This document shows, one piece after another, positions 21,120-32,864 of a DNA stretch of 64,000 nucleotides. The notes beneath the pieces are model-generated. The model saw only the letters and a list, made by a program, of their open reading frames with translations, was not told the origin of the DNA and did not search any database. A program made the translations under genes and the position numbers. Position 1 is the stretch's first letter, and each line of letters opens with the position of its first letter. Origin of the DNA: Brienomyrus brachyistius (taxonomy: Eukaryota > Chordata > Actinopteri > Osteoglossiformes > Mormyridae); contig NW_026042446.1 in the NCBI RefSeq assembly GCF_023856365.1, positions 186,001-250,000 on the forward strand. The letters are read 5' to 3'.

Positions 21120-22033
21120 GACGAACCAGTACCAGCAGTGGAGGCCGTCAGAAGAAATGCCGCACTGGGCCACCGGCACCCAGCTCCCAAACCATATCTG
21201 GATCTGCTCCCATCCCGTTGGCGACCAGCAGGGCTCAGCAGGGCAGAAGACGCCGTAGAAATACGGCGGGAGGCCGGTCAGGCCGTAGAAAGAAGTGTAA
21301 AAAACAGAAGGGGCCATTTACAAAAAATTTGCAGAACCTGCTAACCTTCAGTAACCCCTTTGATTCAATCCAGGTGGGTGACAAGATCCCGTGTGTGGAT
21401 CTCACCCAGAGTGACGACGAGGTTGCTACCATCCTGTGTCGCACTCCATCAATGTCAGAGCCTGAGCCCTGCTCACCAGCCTTCTCCTCCACTTCCTTCT
21501 TATTTCCATCACCAGTCCCATCCTCTTTTGCCTCCTCTCCATCCCCATCTTTTTTTACAGACTCTCCTCCTCCGTCACCATGTGTAGTCTCACCTGTAAG
21601 CCCATCTCCACACCCATCTTCACCTCCAGCCACAGTTCATCCCACCCCTCTGTATCAGGTTCCAGCGCAAGCTGCAGCCCCCTCATCTGAGCTGGTTACG
21701 GGTCCGACACCCCTACTTATTTCCCCTTCTGTTGTTTTTGAGAAAATGGAAAGATTCAATAAGATGCATAACTTTTATCTATGCAACTATTCTAAAATGA
21801 CCTATGATGCCAAGTGCCTTGCTCATTACTGGTGTAATCAGTTTTGGAATGATTTTCAACATGCAGTTTACATCTGCAAGCAGGGGAAGAATCAAAATTC
21901 AGAGAATCACTACTCATATGGTGATAATGAGGGTGCCCAAGCTGAGCTGATATTTGATGATGAGGCGCTGGATCAGCTAAGTGCCATCCCCGGGGTCCTG
22001 GAGATGGCTGTGGAGATGGGCTATCTTGTGTGA
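21120..22033 (+). CDS. Array gene, main coding exon with a frameshifted C-terminus (U2)
   Basis: The protein matches the U1 type II copy until the last codons. There GGCTATCAGTGTGATG has become GGCTATCTTGTGTGATG, a net +1 change, so the frame ends ...EMGYLV instead of ...EMGYQCDVNSFS and the protein loses its last eight residues for two new ones. The NLS-like tract, the VDLTQSDDEV motif and almost all of the C-terminal domain remain. This copy borders the disrupted unit U3, where the 3' UTR is also diverged, so the change fits an array-edge copy that escapes homogenisation. Whether it is functional is unknown. Confidence 0.75.
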
Positions 22034-22625
22034 TGTAAATAGTTTTTTTATAGAACCTGTAAATAATTAGGTGAGAGATCTCACAAGTACTTAGGATAAG
22101 ATAAGATTAAGGTAGTTTAACCTTATCTTAACTAATCCTAAGATTGTATGATATAAGATTACATAGGATAAGACTAAGGATAGCTTAAGATAAGATAGTA
22201 TAGAATAAGATAAGCCTAAGATAGGATAAGTTAAGGTTAAACTAAGATAATATGACATAAGATTACATAGAATAAACTAAGAATAGGTTAAGATAAGATT
22301 GTATATAACGTAAGATAGTATAGAATAAGATAAGAATAAGATAGGGTAAGTTAAGATAAGATTATATAATATGCAATAACACAGGATAAGATAAGATAGG
22401 TTTGTCAGGGACTGTACTGTTCCTATCCTGCCCTTCATTCCCCAAATGGGGGGGGCACGAGGTTAATATAAAGTTGTATAATTTTAGTTTTTAGTTTTCT
22501 TATTCTTCTATTTGTATTAAATAAATATGGATTATTTTGAGTATGGTTTGTGTCTGTGTGATTATTTAAAACATTGTGAAGTTTCACACAAAATTTGATT
22601 AGTTTAAATAATGATTGGTTAAACT
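22034..22625 (+). other. Diverged 3' UTR of the U2 gene
   Basis: The AAGATAAG repeat is longer here (22094-22402) with different word order, followed by a segment absent from other units (22403-22500) containing CCCCAAATGGGGGGGG. The poly(A) signal at 22520-22525 and its GT-rich tail are kept. Unit homology stops at GGTTAAACT (22625). Confidence 0.55.
22520..22525 (+). terminator. Poly(A) signal of the U2 gene
   Basis: AATAAA followed by GGTTTGTGTCTGTGTG, kept despite divergence of the rest of the UTR. Confidence 0.5.
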
Positions 22626-23500
22626 CATAAGGTTCTCCACCAGAAGGAGACCAAAGTATTTGGTTCTATCGATGATCTCTACGCATGACCCATTGATGTG
22701 CAGCTGAGAGTGGTCACTCCGTGTTCAACAACCATTTCTTTTGTTTTGTCTACATTCAGAAACAGGTGGTTGGCTCTGCACCAGTTCGATAGTCATTGCA
22801 CTTCCTCTTTGTATGCTTCCTCATCGTGTTTACTGATGAGACCCACCATAGCTGCGTCATCAGCAAACTTGATGATGTGATTTGAACTGTGCATTGGCAC
22901 ATAGTCATGAGTCATCAGAGTGAACAGTAGTGGACTGAGCACACAGCCCTGGCGGGCTCCAGTGCTCAGTGTGGTGGTGCTGGAAGTGTTGCTCCTGATC
23001 CAGACTGACTGAGGTTTCTCAGTAAAGTCCAAGGTCCAATTGGAAAGAGAGCCGTTCAGGCCCAGGAGGCTCAGTTCTTCAATCAGCTGCGGAATGATTG
23101 TGTTGAATGCTGAACTGAAGTCTATGAACAGCATTTGAACGCAAGTGTCTTGTGGGTAAGGGCCAAATGGAGTGTGGTGGCTATGGCATTGTCCATGGAA
23201 CAGTCGTGGTGATATGTGAATTGCAGGGGGTCTAGTAATTAGGGCAGCAGGGTCTTGATGTGCTTTATGAAGAGCCTCTTGAAGCACTTCATAATGATGG
23301 GTGTGAGTGCAGCAGGACAGTATTTGTTGAGGCTGAACAATGAAGTTTTCTTCAGCATGGGGACGATGGTGGTGGTCTATTTCACTGGTTTGATTGATGA
23401 GAGAGAACTGACCGACTTTGACACGGGGAGAAGATGCAAAGTCCTCACTCATGGAATCCTGGTGGAGACTCGAAACCAGGTCCCAATGGTCTGAGACGAC
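22626..23500 (-). mobile_element. Degenerate non-LTR retrotransposon reverse-transcriptase fragment (antisense)
   Basis: The minus strand encodes reverse-transcriptase blocks in order: [16 protein letters not shown], then [20 protein letters not shown], then [17 protein letters not shown], the A/FADD catalytic block, and further on NWCRANHLFLNVDKTKEMVV in another frame. This is the jockey-superfamily type common in fish (CR1/L2/Rex-like). N-terminal RT sequence ([21 protein letters not shown]) lies in a shifted frame near 23255-23320, so the copy is frameshifted and dead. Both ends are truncated; 22626 coincides with loss of unit homology. Confidence 0.8.
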
Positions 23501-23927
23501 AGTGCTTGAAGCTGTGCCATTATGTTACGAGTAGTAGAATGGAAAAATAAAGGACGTTGTTTGAGAGTAATGACTCTGGGCTCTGCTAATGGAATTACTG
23601 CTGTTGGATTCTTGACTCCTTGATGAAGTTTTACAATATTTCCCTCAGTCTAACATATTTGAGCAATCGGACCTGAGCATGAGACTCTGATAGCATGAAT
23701 GTCACATCAGATGCAAAAGTGACCACTGACTCTTAGGGTCAAAATATTGCATTTACACTACATCAACTAATTTCAACAAACTCATCTGACCACTAACCTG
23801 CTCTGTTAACGACGTTTTCAATTTCCCTTTTTCTGTGTCATTTGAAGTATGCAGCCATTGCTCAATGGCTGCATTGCTCAAATACTGCTGTCATTTTTAG
23901 ATTAACAGTATTGGTCTAGTTTAATAT
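23501..23927. other. Unidentified foreign sequence in U3
   Basis: No gene, repeat or unit homology recognised. It contains a short direct repeat GCAGCCATTGCTCAATGGCTGCATTGCTCAA (about 23852-23882, part self-complementary). Confidence 0.3.
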
Positions 23928-24090
23928 ATGCGCTCACTATTCCTTCTGGTTTTCCTGGTCAGGGTCATAGGGGGTGCTATCACAGACAGCACTGGCTACA
24001 GGGCTGGGGTACATGCTGGACAGGGTGCCACTCCTTCACATAACACACACTATGGGCAACTGAGAAACACCAGTTCATCAAACTGCATCT
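23928..24090. repeat. Dispersed fish-type repeat fragment
   Basis: The pattern TCCTGGTCAGGGTCATAGGGG...TACATGCTGGACAGGGTGCCA...ACACACAC...GGGCAACTGAGA matches the layout of a very common interspersed repeat of fish genomes (CTGGGGTACACCCTGGACAGG-type). I cannot assign its family with confidence. Confidence 0.5.
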
Positions 24091-24811
24091 TTAAATGGCG
24101 GAAAAAAAACTGCACAAGAATCTACAACCTACTGAACCAGCTTGCCACTTGTTTAACATGCGACTATAATAGATTAGTACTTGCAGTTAATTAGTTTATA
24201 AACGTTTATGGCATTATTTTATGGCCATGTGCTTTGCATGTAAGACCTATAAATTATTTACAACTGTTTTTTTTTTTTATTGTAACCTGCACAGTTGTAA
24301 CGTTCCTGGAATATCTTATTCCATAGTTACTGTTTTTCTAGGTATCATCATGTACTTTAGTGATGTACTTTTTATGACCAGTGATTGATGTGACAGAGTA
24401 ACCCAATCAATAAGCAATTCATATATCTGTGATTTAGGAAAAACGCCTCCTGAATCCACAGAGGTAACACACCCCCAAGCCGCCAGAGGGCACTCTTACC
24501 ATTTTATATAGTCTGCTGATAATTATATGCCTTTAATACACACTTCTGTTTAAGGTAAATAAGTTAAAAAGGGGAGTTGTGGAGGGGTGGGGGAAGGTTT
24601 GTTCTGAAGTATTGGAGGAGGGATTATCACTGGAGTGATATATTTACATTTCTTTCATTTGTAGATTTTTTTATGTGTGAATTTTGTGTTCATTTATGGG
24701 TTTTTTTTTGTTACTGTAAATCTGGTGAAACTTACCGTCAAGTAGAACAGTTTTGGACTTAAATTTGTAATTTTTCATACAATATATTGTATTTTCAAAA
24801 TGTTTTTTATT
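24091..24811. other. Unidentified AT-rich foreign sequence in U3
   Basis: No coding sequence supported. It holds a CTCF-like motif at 24480-24494 and T-rich runs near 24268 and 24700. Confidence 0.3.
24480..24494 (+). promoter_or_regulatory. CTCF-like motif in the foreign part of U3
   Basis: CCGCCAGAGGGCACT fits the CTCF core closely. It lies outside unit homology and is thus independent of the per-unit motif. Confidence 0.35.
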
Positions 24812-24865
24812 GCTGCGAGGACTATCCCCATTAGGGAAACGGTGCATAACAAGCCTTCACCCTGG

Positions 24866-25093
24866 GGAAGATGGTGGTAGTGCTATCGTTTGACAACCAG
24901 AAGGTTGCAGGTTCAAGCCCTGGTTCCTCCTGTCCCCATCAAAATGGGGCCTTGAGCAAGACCCTAAACCCCAAATTGCTTCTAGTGTGTAGGTTGGCAC
25001 CTTGCATGGAAGCCTTCGCCACCGGAGTGTGTGTGTGGCATAAAATGTAAAGTGCTTTGAGTACTTTGAAACGCGTTATATAAATGCAGTCCA
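24866..25093 (+). mobile_element. tRNA-derived SINE inserted in the unit remnant
   Basis: The head is tRNA-like with a B-box GGTTCAAGCCC after GAAGGTTGCA; the body has CTTGAGCAAGACCCTAAACC, and the tail AAAGTGCTTTGAGTACTTTG...TATATAAATGCAGTC is the L2-type 3' end shared by many fish SINEs. It splits unit sequence equivalent to U1 about 3785, and the flanks TTCACCCTGGG and TTTACCCTGGG form an 11-bp target duplication with one mismatch. Confidence 0.8.
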
Positions 25094-25784
25094 TTTACCC
25101 TGGGCAGAAAATGCATTGTTTGTACAGTATGCCTTAGTGACAGAGTACCAATTTCAGAGGGTATTAACTTGAAAAATATGCAATGAAATACCTCATAATA
25201 ATGTCTGAACATTCAAACACAGCATACAATTCAGTTTGCAAATTTAAACAATTTTATCTAAAAAGGACAGTTTAATTTCAGAGCCAATGGCCGTGTGACA
25301 AAAAACATTTGAATTATTATTATTTTCTTAGTAAGATGAAACGCCGAAAACATTCCTGGAGCCTTCAATTTAGCGTACACAGTGCCCTCTACAGGATTCT
25401 GTCGAAACAGCATCCCCGTCAACCTCGTTTGCAGAATGTACGCATTTTTTTCCAGCATACGTTTTTCTTTATAAATCCCAAAATCTCCTTAGAAATGTAA
25501 CAAATGTTATGAATGAAGCATTTATAAATGAGTTCCCCAATTAATGCGTTTACATGGCTAGCTCTGTAATTGCATTATTAAAATCACATGAAAACATCTT
25601 AATTGCATCAAGGCACGTAAACGTAGTCACATGACAAAAGATAACTTCGTGACTTAGCGAACTCATGTTCTTCATCTCCTCTGTATGGACCATAGAGCTG
25701 TGTATCGGAGAGTCTGGCGACACGCTACGTTTCAAGATAGAGAATATAATTCAATATGCTGCTATATTTTGCAATTTTTAAAAT
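25094..25784. repeat. Diverged unit segment in U3
   Basis: Homologous to U1 about 3778-4486 but with many substitutions and small indels (for example loss of the GTATGAATGTTTGTCATC block near 25500), unlike the near-identity between regular units. Confidence 0.75.
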
Positions 25785-25974
25785 CTGATCTCAGGAAAAC
25801 TTGTCAAGGTATAAAAAGCACACCGCCATGAAATCTGAGTACAAATGTTTGCTTTTTTTTTTTAACGCAACCATAATAGAGGGGTCTGCATTTATCACAG
25901 TCCCTGTAACAATCTAACATCATAGCACCATAACTACTGCGGATTCAGCCAACGGCGGCAACGTCACTAGTCAG

Positions 25975-26492
25975 CAGTGTTGTGCAGGTTACTGGAAATT
26001 ACTACTCATCAATTACCGCATATAAATGTACTTTTAATACGGGTGGGATTGGACCATGTGTCTGCCAGGAGTTTCGACGTGTGGTGGGTGCAAATGGTCG
26101 GTGGCGATGTTTCTGCAACACAGAGATGTTTGCTGATGGGTTTTCAAGCATCGCGGAGACATAGTGCCAATGCATGTGTGCTCTCTGGCTAGTTATATTA
26201 TTTCAGTGTTGCAGCTATGACAGTGCCAGACAATACAACCGTCTAATTGTATCTATCAGCGTACCTACAATACCACCCATTCATTGCGCCATGGTGAGGT
26301 CGGGTGGCGTTACATCATAAACGGGAAATTAAGGGAACATGCTGCCTTTATCCATTAATATTTTCACGCAAGACAAAGGTAAAGAGTGCATTTAAATTTC
26401 AGCACCTTCCGTGTTTTTTAATGGCAATTAGTTACATTACTCCTTACAGACAAGAGTAGTGGGATTATAGTAACGCCTTACTACCAACACTG
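25975..26492. mobile_element. hAT-like MITE (U3)
   Basis: Near-identical to the copies in regular units, in contrast to the diverged sequence just to its left. Confidence 0.5.
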
Positions 26493-26853
26493 CTAGGCTT
26501 GCTAATGCTAACGTTAGCAGTACAGCCTTATGCTACTTCCTCTCGCAAGATAAGATAGCGTTACTGTCACTGTGCAAATACAATGAGATGTCTTTGGAGC
26601 AAGGCTGTCGACGCCATGTTAAGGATAAAAGTACAAGTAAAATACAATATAAAATCAAAGAAACATACACCAACAGTAAAGAAGAACAAGGATGCGTAAA
26701 ATACTGGTACCGGAAGCAAATAAACCAATAAAACACAGTCAGAGGAACACTGGAGAGTTCGGAGCAGCTGCGAATGTGCCGCCATCATTGTTCAGAATTC
26801 TTCACTTTGCGTTGCTACAGTGGAAGAGTGAAATGGCTGAAGATGGATTACAG

Positions 26854-27022
26854 CACTGCTGTCTAACGGTCCGGGGGTCAGACAGAGCACAAAGAGTAAA
26901 CCACCGCGGGAACCTTTGCATGTAAACTGTTAATTAGAATCCGTACCTTTAGGACAAAACACAACATGGCAATAAGTGTATCGACATATCCCTAGATTCT
27001 TAGGAATATTGGCAATACGGGA
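26854..27022. repeat. 169-bp segment present only in U3 and U4
   Basis: Sits between GATTACAG and AATTTTCC, which are directly joined in U1, U2, U5 and U6. It has no terminal inverted repeat, no target duplication and no GT-AG boundaries. Differs from the U4 copy by a 2-bp indel (AAAGAGTAAACC versus AAAGTAAACC). Confidence 0.75.
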
Positions 27023-27162
27023 AATTTTCCAAGTGTGCTAAACATTCAGTTGTAAATAAAAACCAGTGTGAGATAAGAACGTCTCCTCGCCATTTCCTTC
27101 TATTCTGATTGAATGGGTCGCTTAACGATCGCTGTGAATTCTGGGAGTCTGTGGAACGTCAC

Positions 27163-27497
27163 TTATGTCCCCTTCTATTGTTTTTGAAAAAATGGAAAGA
27201 TTCAATAAGTTCCATAACTTTTATCTATGCAACTACTCAGCCATGACCTACGATGCCAAGTGCCTTGCTCATTACTGGTGTAATCAGTTTTGGAACGATT
27301 TTCAGCATGCAGTGTACATCTGCAAGCAGGGGAGGAATCAAAATTCAGGGGGTCACTATTCATATGGTGATAATGAGGGTGCCCAAGCTGAGCTGATGTT
27401 TCCTGATGAGGCGCTGGATCAGCTGTGTGCCATTCCCGGGGTCCTGGAGATGGCTGTGGAGATGGGCTATCAGTGTGATGTAAATAGTTTTTCATAG
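27163..27497 (+). pseudogene. 3' fragment of a type I array gene, promoterless
   Basis: This fragment encodes the C-terminal 110 residues of the type I protein (KFHNF, NYSAM, GRNQNSGGH and MFPDEALDQLCA variants), identical at protein level to the U0 copy. It is joined at 27160-27162 (CAC) to DNA that normally lies 322 bp upstream of exon 1. The promoter boxes, exon 1, microexon, both introns and the first two thirds of the main exon are missing. An ATG at 27165 could start the remaining frame, but with no known promoter; I regard it as a deletion product. Confidence 0.75.
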
Positions 27498-27568
27498 AAC
27501 CTGTAAATAATTAGGTGAGACATCTCACAAGTACTTAGGATAATATAAGATTAAGGTAGTTTAACCTT

Positions 27569-28169
27569 TAAGGCCAATAGGATGTTGGGGTATATCTCCA
27601 GGTGTGTGGAGTTTAAGTCAAGGGAGGTAATGCTAAGATTATACAATTCCTTGGTGAGACCTCACCTAGAATATTGTGTGCAGGTTTGGTCACCATATCT
27701 TAAAAAGGACATTGTGGCCTTAGAAAAGGTGCAGCGTAGGGCCACAAAAATGATTCCTGGTCTTAGAGGAATGTCATACGAGGAACGGTTACTTGAGCTA
27801 AATCTGTTCAGTCTCAAGCAAAGGAGATTGAGGGGGGACATGATCCAGGTATATAAGATTCTAACAGGTTTGGATGCTGTTCAACCAAATAGTTACTTCA
27901 GCATTAGTTTAAATACACGAACTCGTGGCCATAGGTGGAAATTAGCGGGAGAACATTTCAAGCTGGATTTAAGGAAGCACTTCTTTACGCAGCGTGTAGT
28001 CAGAGTATGGAATAGCCTTCCTGATAATGTAGTGCAAGCTGAATCCTTGGGTTCCTTTAAATCAGAGCTAGATAAGATTTTAACGACTCTGAGCTATTAG
28101 TTTAGTTCTCCCCAAGCGAGCTTGATGGGCCGAATGGCCTCCTCTCGTTTGTATAGTTCTTATGTTCTT
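27569..28169 (+). mobile_element. 5'-truncated CR1-type LINE, same insertion as in U2
   Basis: Identical 172-codon frame (27582-28100), same 5' truncation point and same target position as 11189-11789, so both descend from one insertion event copied with its unit. Confidence 0.85.
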
Positions 28170-28384
28170 ATCTTAACTAATCCTAAGATTGTATGATATA
28201 AGATTACATAGGATAAGACTAAGAATAGGTTAAGATAAGGTTGTATATAATGTAAGATAACATAGAATAAGATAAGACTAAGATAGGATAAGTTAAGATT
28301 AAAGTAAGATAGTATGACATAAGATTACATAGGATACGATAAGAATAGGTTAAGATAAGACTTCTTATTCTTGTTTTTCTATTA

Positions 28385-28390
28385 AATAAA
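28385..28390 (+). terminator. Poly(A) signal after the type I fragment
   Basis: AATAAA with GGTTTGTGTCTGTGAAG downstream (one change from other units). Confidence 0.4.
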
Positions 28391-29640
28391 TATGGATTAT
28401 TTTGCGTATGGTTTGTGTCTGTGAAGTTATTTAAAATATTGTGAAGTTTGACACAAAATTTGATTAGTTTAAATAATGATTGGTTAAACTGATGTACATG
28501 TAGAGAATTGTAGTGGTCTTGCTATTGAATTAAAGGACTCTTCAGATCTCAAGTGCAGTGCAAAAAGTATAGAGGGGTAATTCATTAAATGCTGCACGCA
28601 CAGGGACATTTTTTTGGTGTTAAATCCAAATTGCATGACCATTCTACTGCAAATACAGGCCTTTAAGTTTAAAGGTGCCATGGAACTCTACTTTGAAAGC
28701 TTGTGAAACAGCAAAAAAGTTGTTGTTTCTTTGTTTTCTGCACATGCGTCCACCAACCGGAAGGAGCCAGAGAGTGGCATTAAGAGTCTGCAGCTGTGTA
28801 TTATTGCAACAGTAGACTAAGCTAATTTCCTAGATCCTTAAATTTGCAAGCACTCATTTGAAGAGACAATGAACCTTTACCATATGTAAACTTAATCAAC
28901 TTAAAACACATAAAAGACATTCTCCTTCACCTTCTCCCTTATACTACAAGCCTTCCATTTCAGTTTAGCTGATTTTTAACACAGCTGACTTCTCCACTTG
29001 TAATGAATCCTGCATATGTGACAAACCACGATACGCCACTGCCTGGTCATGCCTGTGAAGTTAACTAGAATGTCACTAGCAGGCTGGCAAATTAATCCAC
29101 AAGTTGTAGAGTACAGCACTGCTGCTTGCTAATTGCTTTATTTTTCCCGCCTATAATGACATTCAGTGAGGAATATTTGATAGCGTACTTTCCTGCATAC
29201 TTTGTCAATTTGCACCAGGCACCAACGCAGCTTCTCCCCTTGGTTTACTAGTCATGGGAAAACAATGTTCGCGGTGAGCAAGCTGGGCCCAACAGGGTGT
29301 GTCACGTGACTTACTTGCATCTTGCCACAGGCAGTGATGGGCTATATTAAAATGTCTGTAAGCCTAGTGATAAAGGTCCTTAAAATGACAGAAAGCAAAC
29401 TAATAAATAAAACTACACATTTTTGTTAATACTTTCAAATGCGTCAGACACATACAGTAAGATCTCTCAAAGTATTTTCTGACATTTTTTTTTCCCGCCC
29501 ACTAAAATACAAATCAGAAAATGCTCAGAAGCAATTACACATGTATTCTAAATACGTTGAACTACATCCACACTAGGGAAACTTAAAATATTATCTTGAC
29601 AGTTGGTTAAAACCAGGCACAACTTGAGGAATAATGGAAC

Positions 29641-29853
29641 TCAAAATGGGCTGGGATATCCCTGATCTGTCTGCCAGTTCCTTTCGGTATGTTCCGCGAC
29701 AAATTCATCGTTCAGTTCTACCAGAATCACTCTTGGCACTCTGAAAGAGCGGATAAGCCACAAATCATCACTGGGAAGATAATCATTGTCATCTCTAAAT
29801 ACTCCCTCCCTTAATATTTGGGCACAATGTCCTCTGCCATAATCAAGCTGCAT
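29641..29853 (-). pseudogene. Harbinger/PIF-like transposase scrap (U4)
   Basis: Same frame as in U1. Confidence 0.4.
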
Positions 29854-31985
29854 GTTATGGATTTTTACACTGATGGTTCACACTCTTCCCCAATCAGGAA
29901 CCGTGGGTTGACAGATTGATCCGCGCTGCAGTGAACGCCCAGACCACCGCTTATAATGCTGGTCTCAACACTGGACTTTCTACTACGGCGCTGTGGAGAG
30001 CATCCCGACTCAGAACATTACTTCCTGATTTGGGAATAGCTGTGTTCAGGATCGAAAAGCCTGCAATTATTTAAATCTGATTTTAGGAAAACTTGTCATG
30101 GTATAAAAAGCACACCACCAAATGCATGAAATCTGAGTAAAATGTTTACCTTTTTAACGCAACCATAATAGAGGGGTCTGCATTTGCATTTATCACAGTC
30201 CCTGTAACAATCTAACATCATAGCACCACAACTATTGCGGATTCAGCCAACGGTGGCAACGTTACTAGCCAGCAGCGTTGTGCAGGTTACTGGAAATTAC
30301 TAGTTATCAATTACTGCATATAAAAGTACTTATAACGAGGGTGGGACTGGGCCATGAGTCTGCGAGGAGTTTCGACGTGTGGTGGGTGCGGCAAGGGGCA
30401 GCATCAGCGCATGCTCCCCCAGCTTGACCTAACCTGTATATATATATATATATGTATATATATAGCCTGATAAAGGAAGATAAGAGTGGGCTAAAGGTTG
30501 CATATTGATCACTTTAACATCGCGCCAACATCGGGGGAATATGGAATCAAATGATCGGTGGCGATGTTTCTGCAACACAGAGATGTTTGCTGATGGGTTT
30601 TCAAGCATCGCGGAGATATAGTGCCAATGCATGTGTGCTCTCTGGCTAGTTATATTATTTCAGCGTTGCAGCCATGACAGTGCCAGACAATACAACCGTC
30701 TAATTGTATCTGTCAGCGTACCTACAATATCACACATTCATCACGCCACGGTGAGGTCGGATGGCGTTACATCATAAACAGGAAATTAGGGGAACATGCT
30801 AACACTGATATCTCTTCAAGCCATCATTAGTGGCTCCCTCATCTGGCCTCAGAAGTGGTTGCATCCCAGAGCCACCTGCTGGTCTTGGTGGCACTTCAGT
30901 GTTTGCCTGTAGAGGAGATGCTCAGTGGCAGTGATGGTGGGAGTCCCAGATGAGACAAGATGAGCACAGAGCTGTCCAGCCCATTGTTGCCAAAGGTCAC
31001 ATTCTACCAGAATGCCCTGACACTAACTTCCAAACATCCCACGGACCCCAGCTATCCCCTGTAGGGAAACTGAATAAGAAGCCTTTACCCTGGGCAGAAA
31101 ATGCATTGTTTGTACAGTACGTCTTAGTGACAGAGTACCAATTTCAGAGGGCATTTTGTTGAAAAACATGCAGTGAAATATCTAATAACGATATCGGAAC
31201 ATTCAAACACAGCATACAATACAGTTTGCAAATGTAAACAGTTTTATTTAAAAGGACAGTTTAATTTCAGAGCCAATGGCCGTGTGACCAAAAACATTTG
31301 AATCATTATTATTCTCTTAGTAAAATGAAAAGCAGAAAACATTCCTGGAGCCTTCAATTTAGCGTGCACAGTGCCCTCTACAGGATTCTGTCGAAACAGC
31401 ATCCCCGTCAGCCTCGTTCGCAGAACGTAGGAGTTCTTTTCCCAGCGTACCCTTTTCTTTATAAATCCCAAAATCTCCTTACAAATGTAAGTATGAATGT
31501 TTGTCATCTTTTTCGGTCACACGAAGCCTTTATAAATGAGATTCCCCCATTAATGCGTTTACATGGCTATGCTCTGTAACTGCGCCATTAAAAACACATG
31601 AAAACATCTTAATTGCGTCAAGGCACGTAAACGTAGTCACATGACAAAAGATAACTTCGTGACTTAGCAAAGTGCAGGTTCTTCGTTTCCTCTGTGTGGA
31701 CCATAGAGCTGTGTATCCGAGTCTGACGACCCGCCACGTTTTAAGATACAGAGAATACACGTCAATATGCTGCTATATTTTGGAATTTTTTTAATCTGAT
31801 CTCAGGAAAACTTGTCAAGGTATAAAAAGCACACCGCCATGAAATCTGAGTACAAATGTTTGCTTTTTTTTTTTAACGCAACCATAATAGAGGGGTCTGC
31901 ATTTATCACAGTCCCTGTAACAATCTAACATCATAGCACCATAACTACTGCGGATTCAGCCAACGGCGGCAACGTCACTAGTCAG

Positions 31986-32503
31986 CAGTGTTGTGCAGGT
32001 TACTGGAAATTACTACTCATCAATTACCGCATATAAATGTACTTTTAATACGGGTGGGATTGGACCATGTGTCTGCCAGGAGTTTCGACGTGTGGTGGGT
32101 GCAAATGGTCGGTGGCGATGTTTCTGCAACACAGAGATGTTTGCTGATGGGTTTTCAAGCATCGCGGAGACATAGTGCCAATGCATGTGTGCTCTCTGGC
32201 TAGTTATATTATTTCAGTGTTGCAGCTATGACAGTGCCAGACAATACAACCGTCTAATTGTATCTATCAGCGTACCTACAATACCACCCATTCATTGCGC
32301 CATGGTGAGGTCGGGTGGCGTTACATCATAAACGGGAAATTAAGGGAACATGCTGCCTTTATCCATTAATATTTTCACGCAAGACAAAGGTAAAGAGTGC
32401 ATTTAAATTTCAGCACCTTCCGTGTTTTTTAATGGCAATTAGTTACATTACTCCTTACAGACAAGAGTAGTGGGATTATAGTAACGCCTTACTACCAACA
32501 CTG
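31986..32503. mobile_element. hAT-like MITE (U4)
   Basis: Ends CAGTGTTG and CAACACTG intact. Confidence 0.5.
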
Positions 32504-32864
32504 CTAGGCTTGCTAATGCTAACGTTAGCAGTACAGCCTTATGCTACTTCCTCTCGCAAGATAAGATAGCGTTACTGTCACTGTGCAAATACAATGAGAT
32601 GTCTTTGGAGCAAGGCTGTCGACGCCATGTTAAGGATAAAAGTACAAGTAAAATACAATATAAAATCAAAGAAACATACACCAACAGTAAAGAAGAACAA
32701 GGATGCGTAAAATACTGGTACCGGAAGCAAATAAACCAATAAAACACAGTCAGAGGAACACTGGAGAGTTCGGAGCAGCTGCGAATGTGCCGCCATCATT
32801 GTTCAGAATTCTTCACTTTGCGTTGCTACAGTGGAAGAGTGAAATGGCTGAAGATGGATTACAG

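Larger units (their letters stand above)
11118..22033 (+). repeat. Array unit U2 (10,916 bp including a 601-bp LINE)
   Basis: Without the LINE it equals the other units in length. It shares the GTTAAGCGCAGCC variant (about 19048) with U1, whereas U4-U6 read GTGAAGCGCAGCC, and the long (TA)n allele with U5. Its gene copy ends in a frameshift. Confidence 0.9.
22034..27497 (+). repeat. Aberrant chimeric array unit U3 (5,464 bp)
   Basis: Made of five blocks: diverged 3' UTR and start of unit (22034-22625), foreign DNA (22626-about 24812), a diverged piece of unit matching U1 about 3745-4480 and split by a SINE, a near-identical piece matching U1 4487-5698 (about 25785-27162), then a jump into the end of a type I gene (27163-27497). 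It lacks a complete gene. Confidence 0.8.

Noticed and set aside
24866..24930. Functional tRNA gene
   Set aside because: A B-box and tRNA-like head are present, but they continue into a SINE body and L2-type tail flanked by a target duplication.
26854..27022. Retained intron versus processed copies
   Set aside because: The block begins CACTG and ends GGGA, lacking GT-AG or AT-AC ends, and the surrounding units keep all other introns, so loss by retroposition is not supported.
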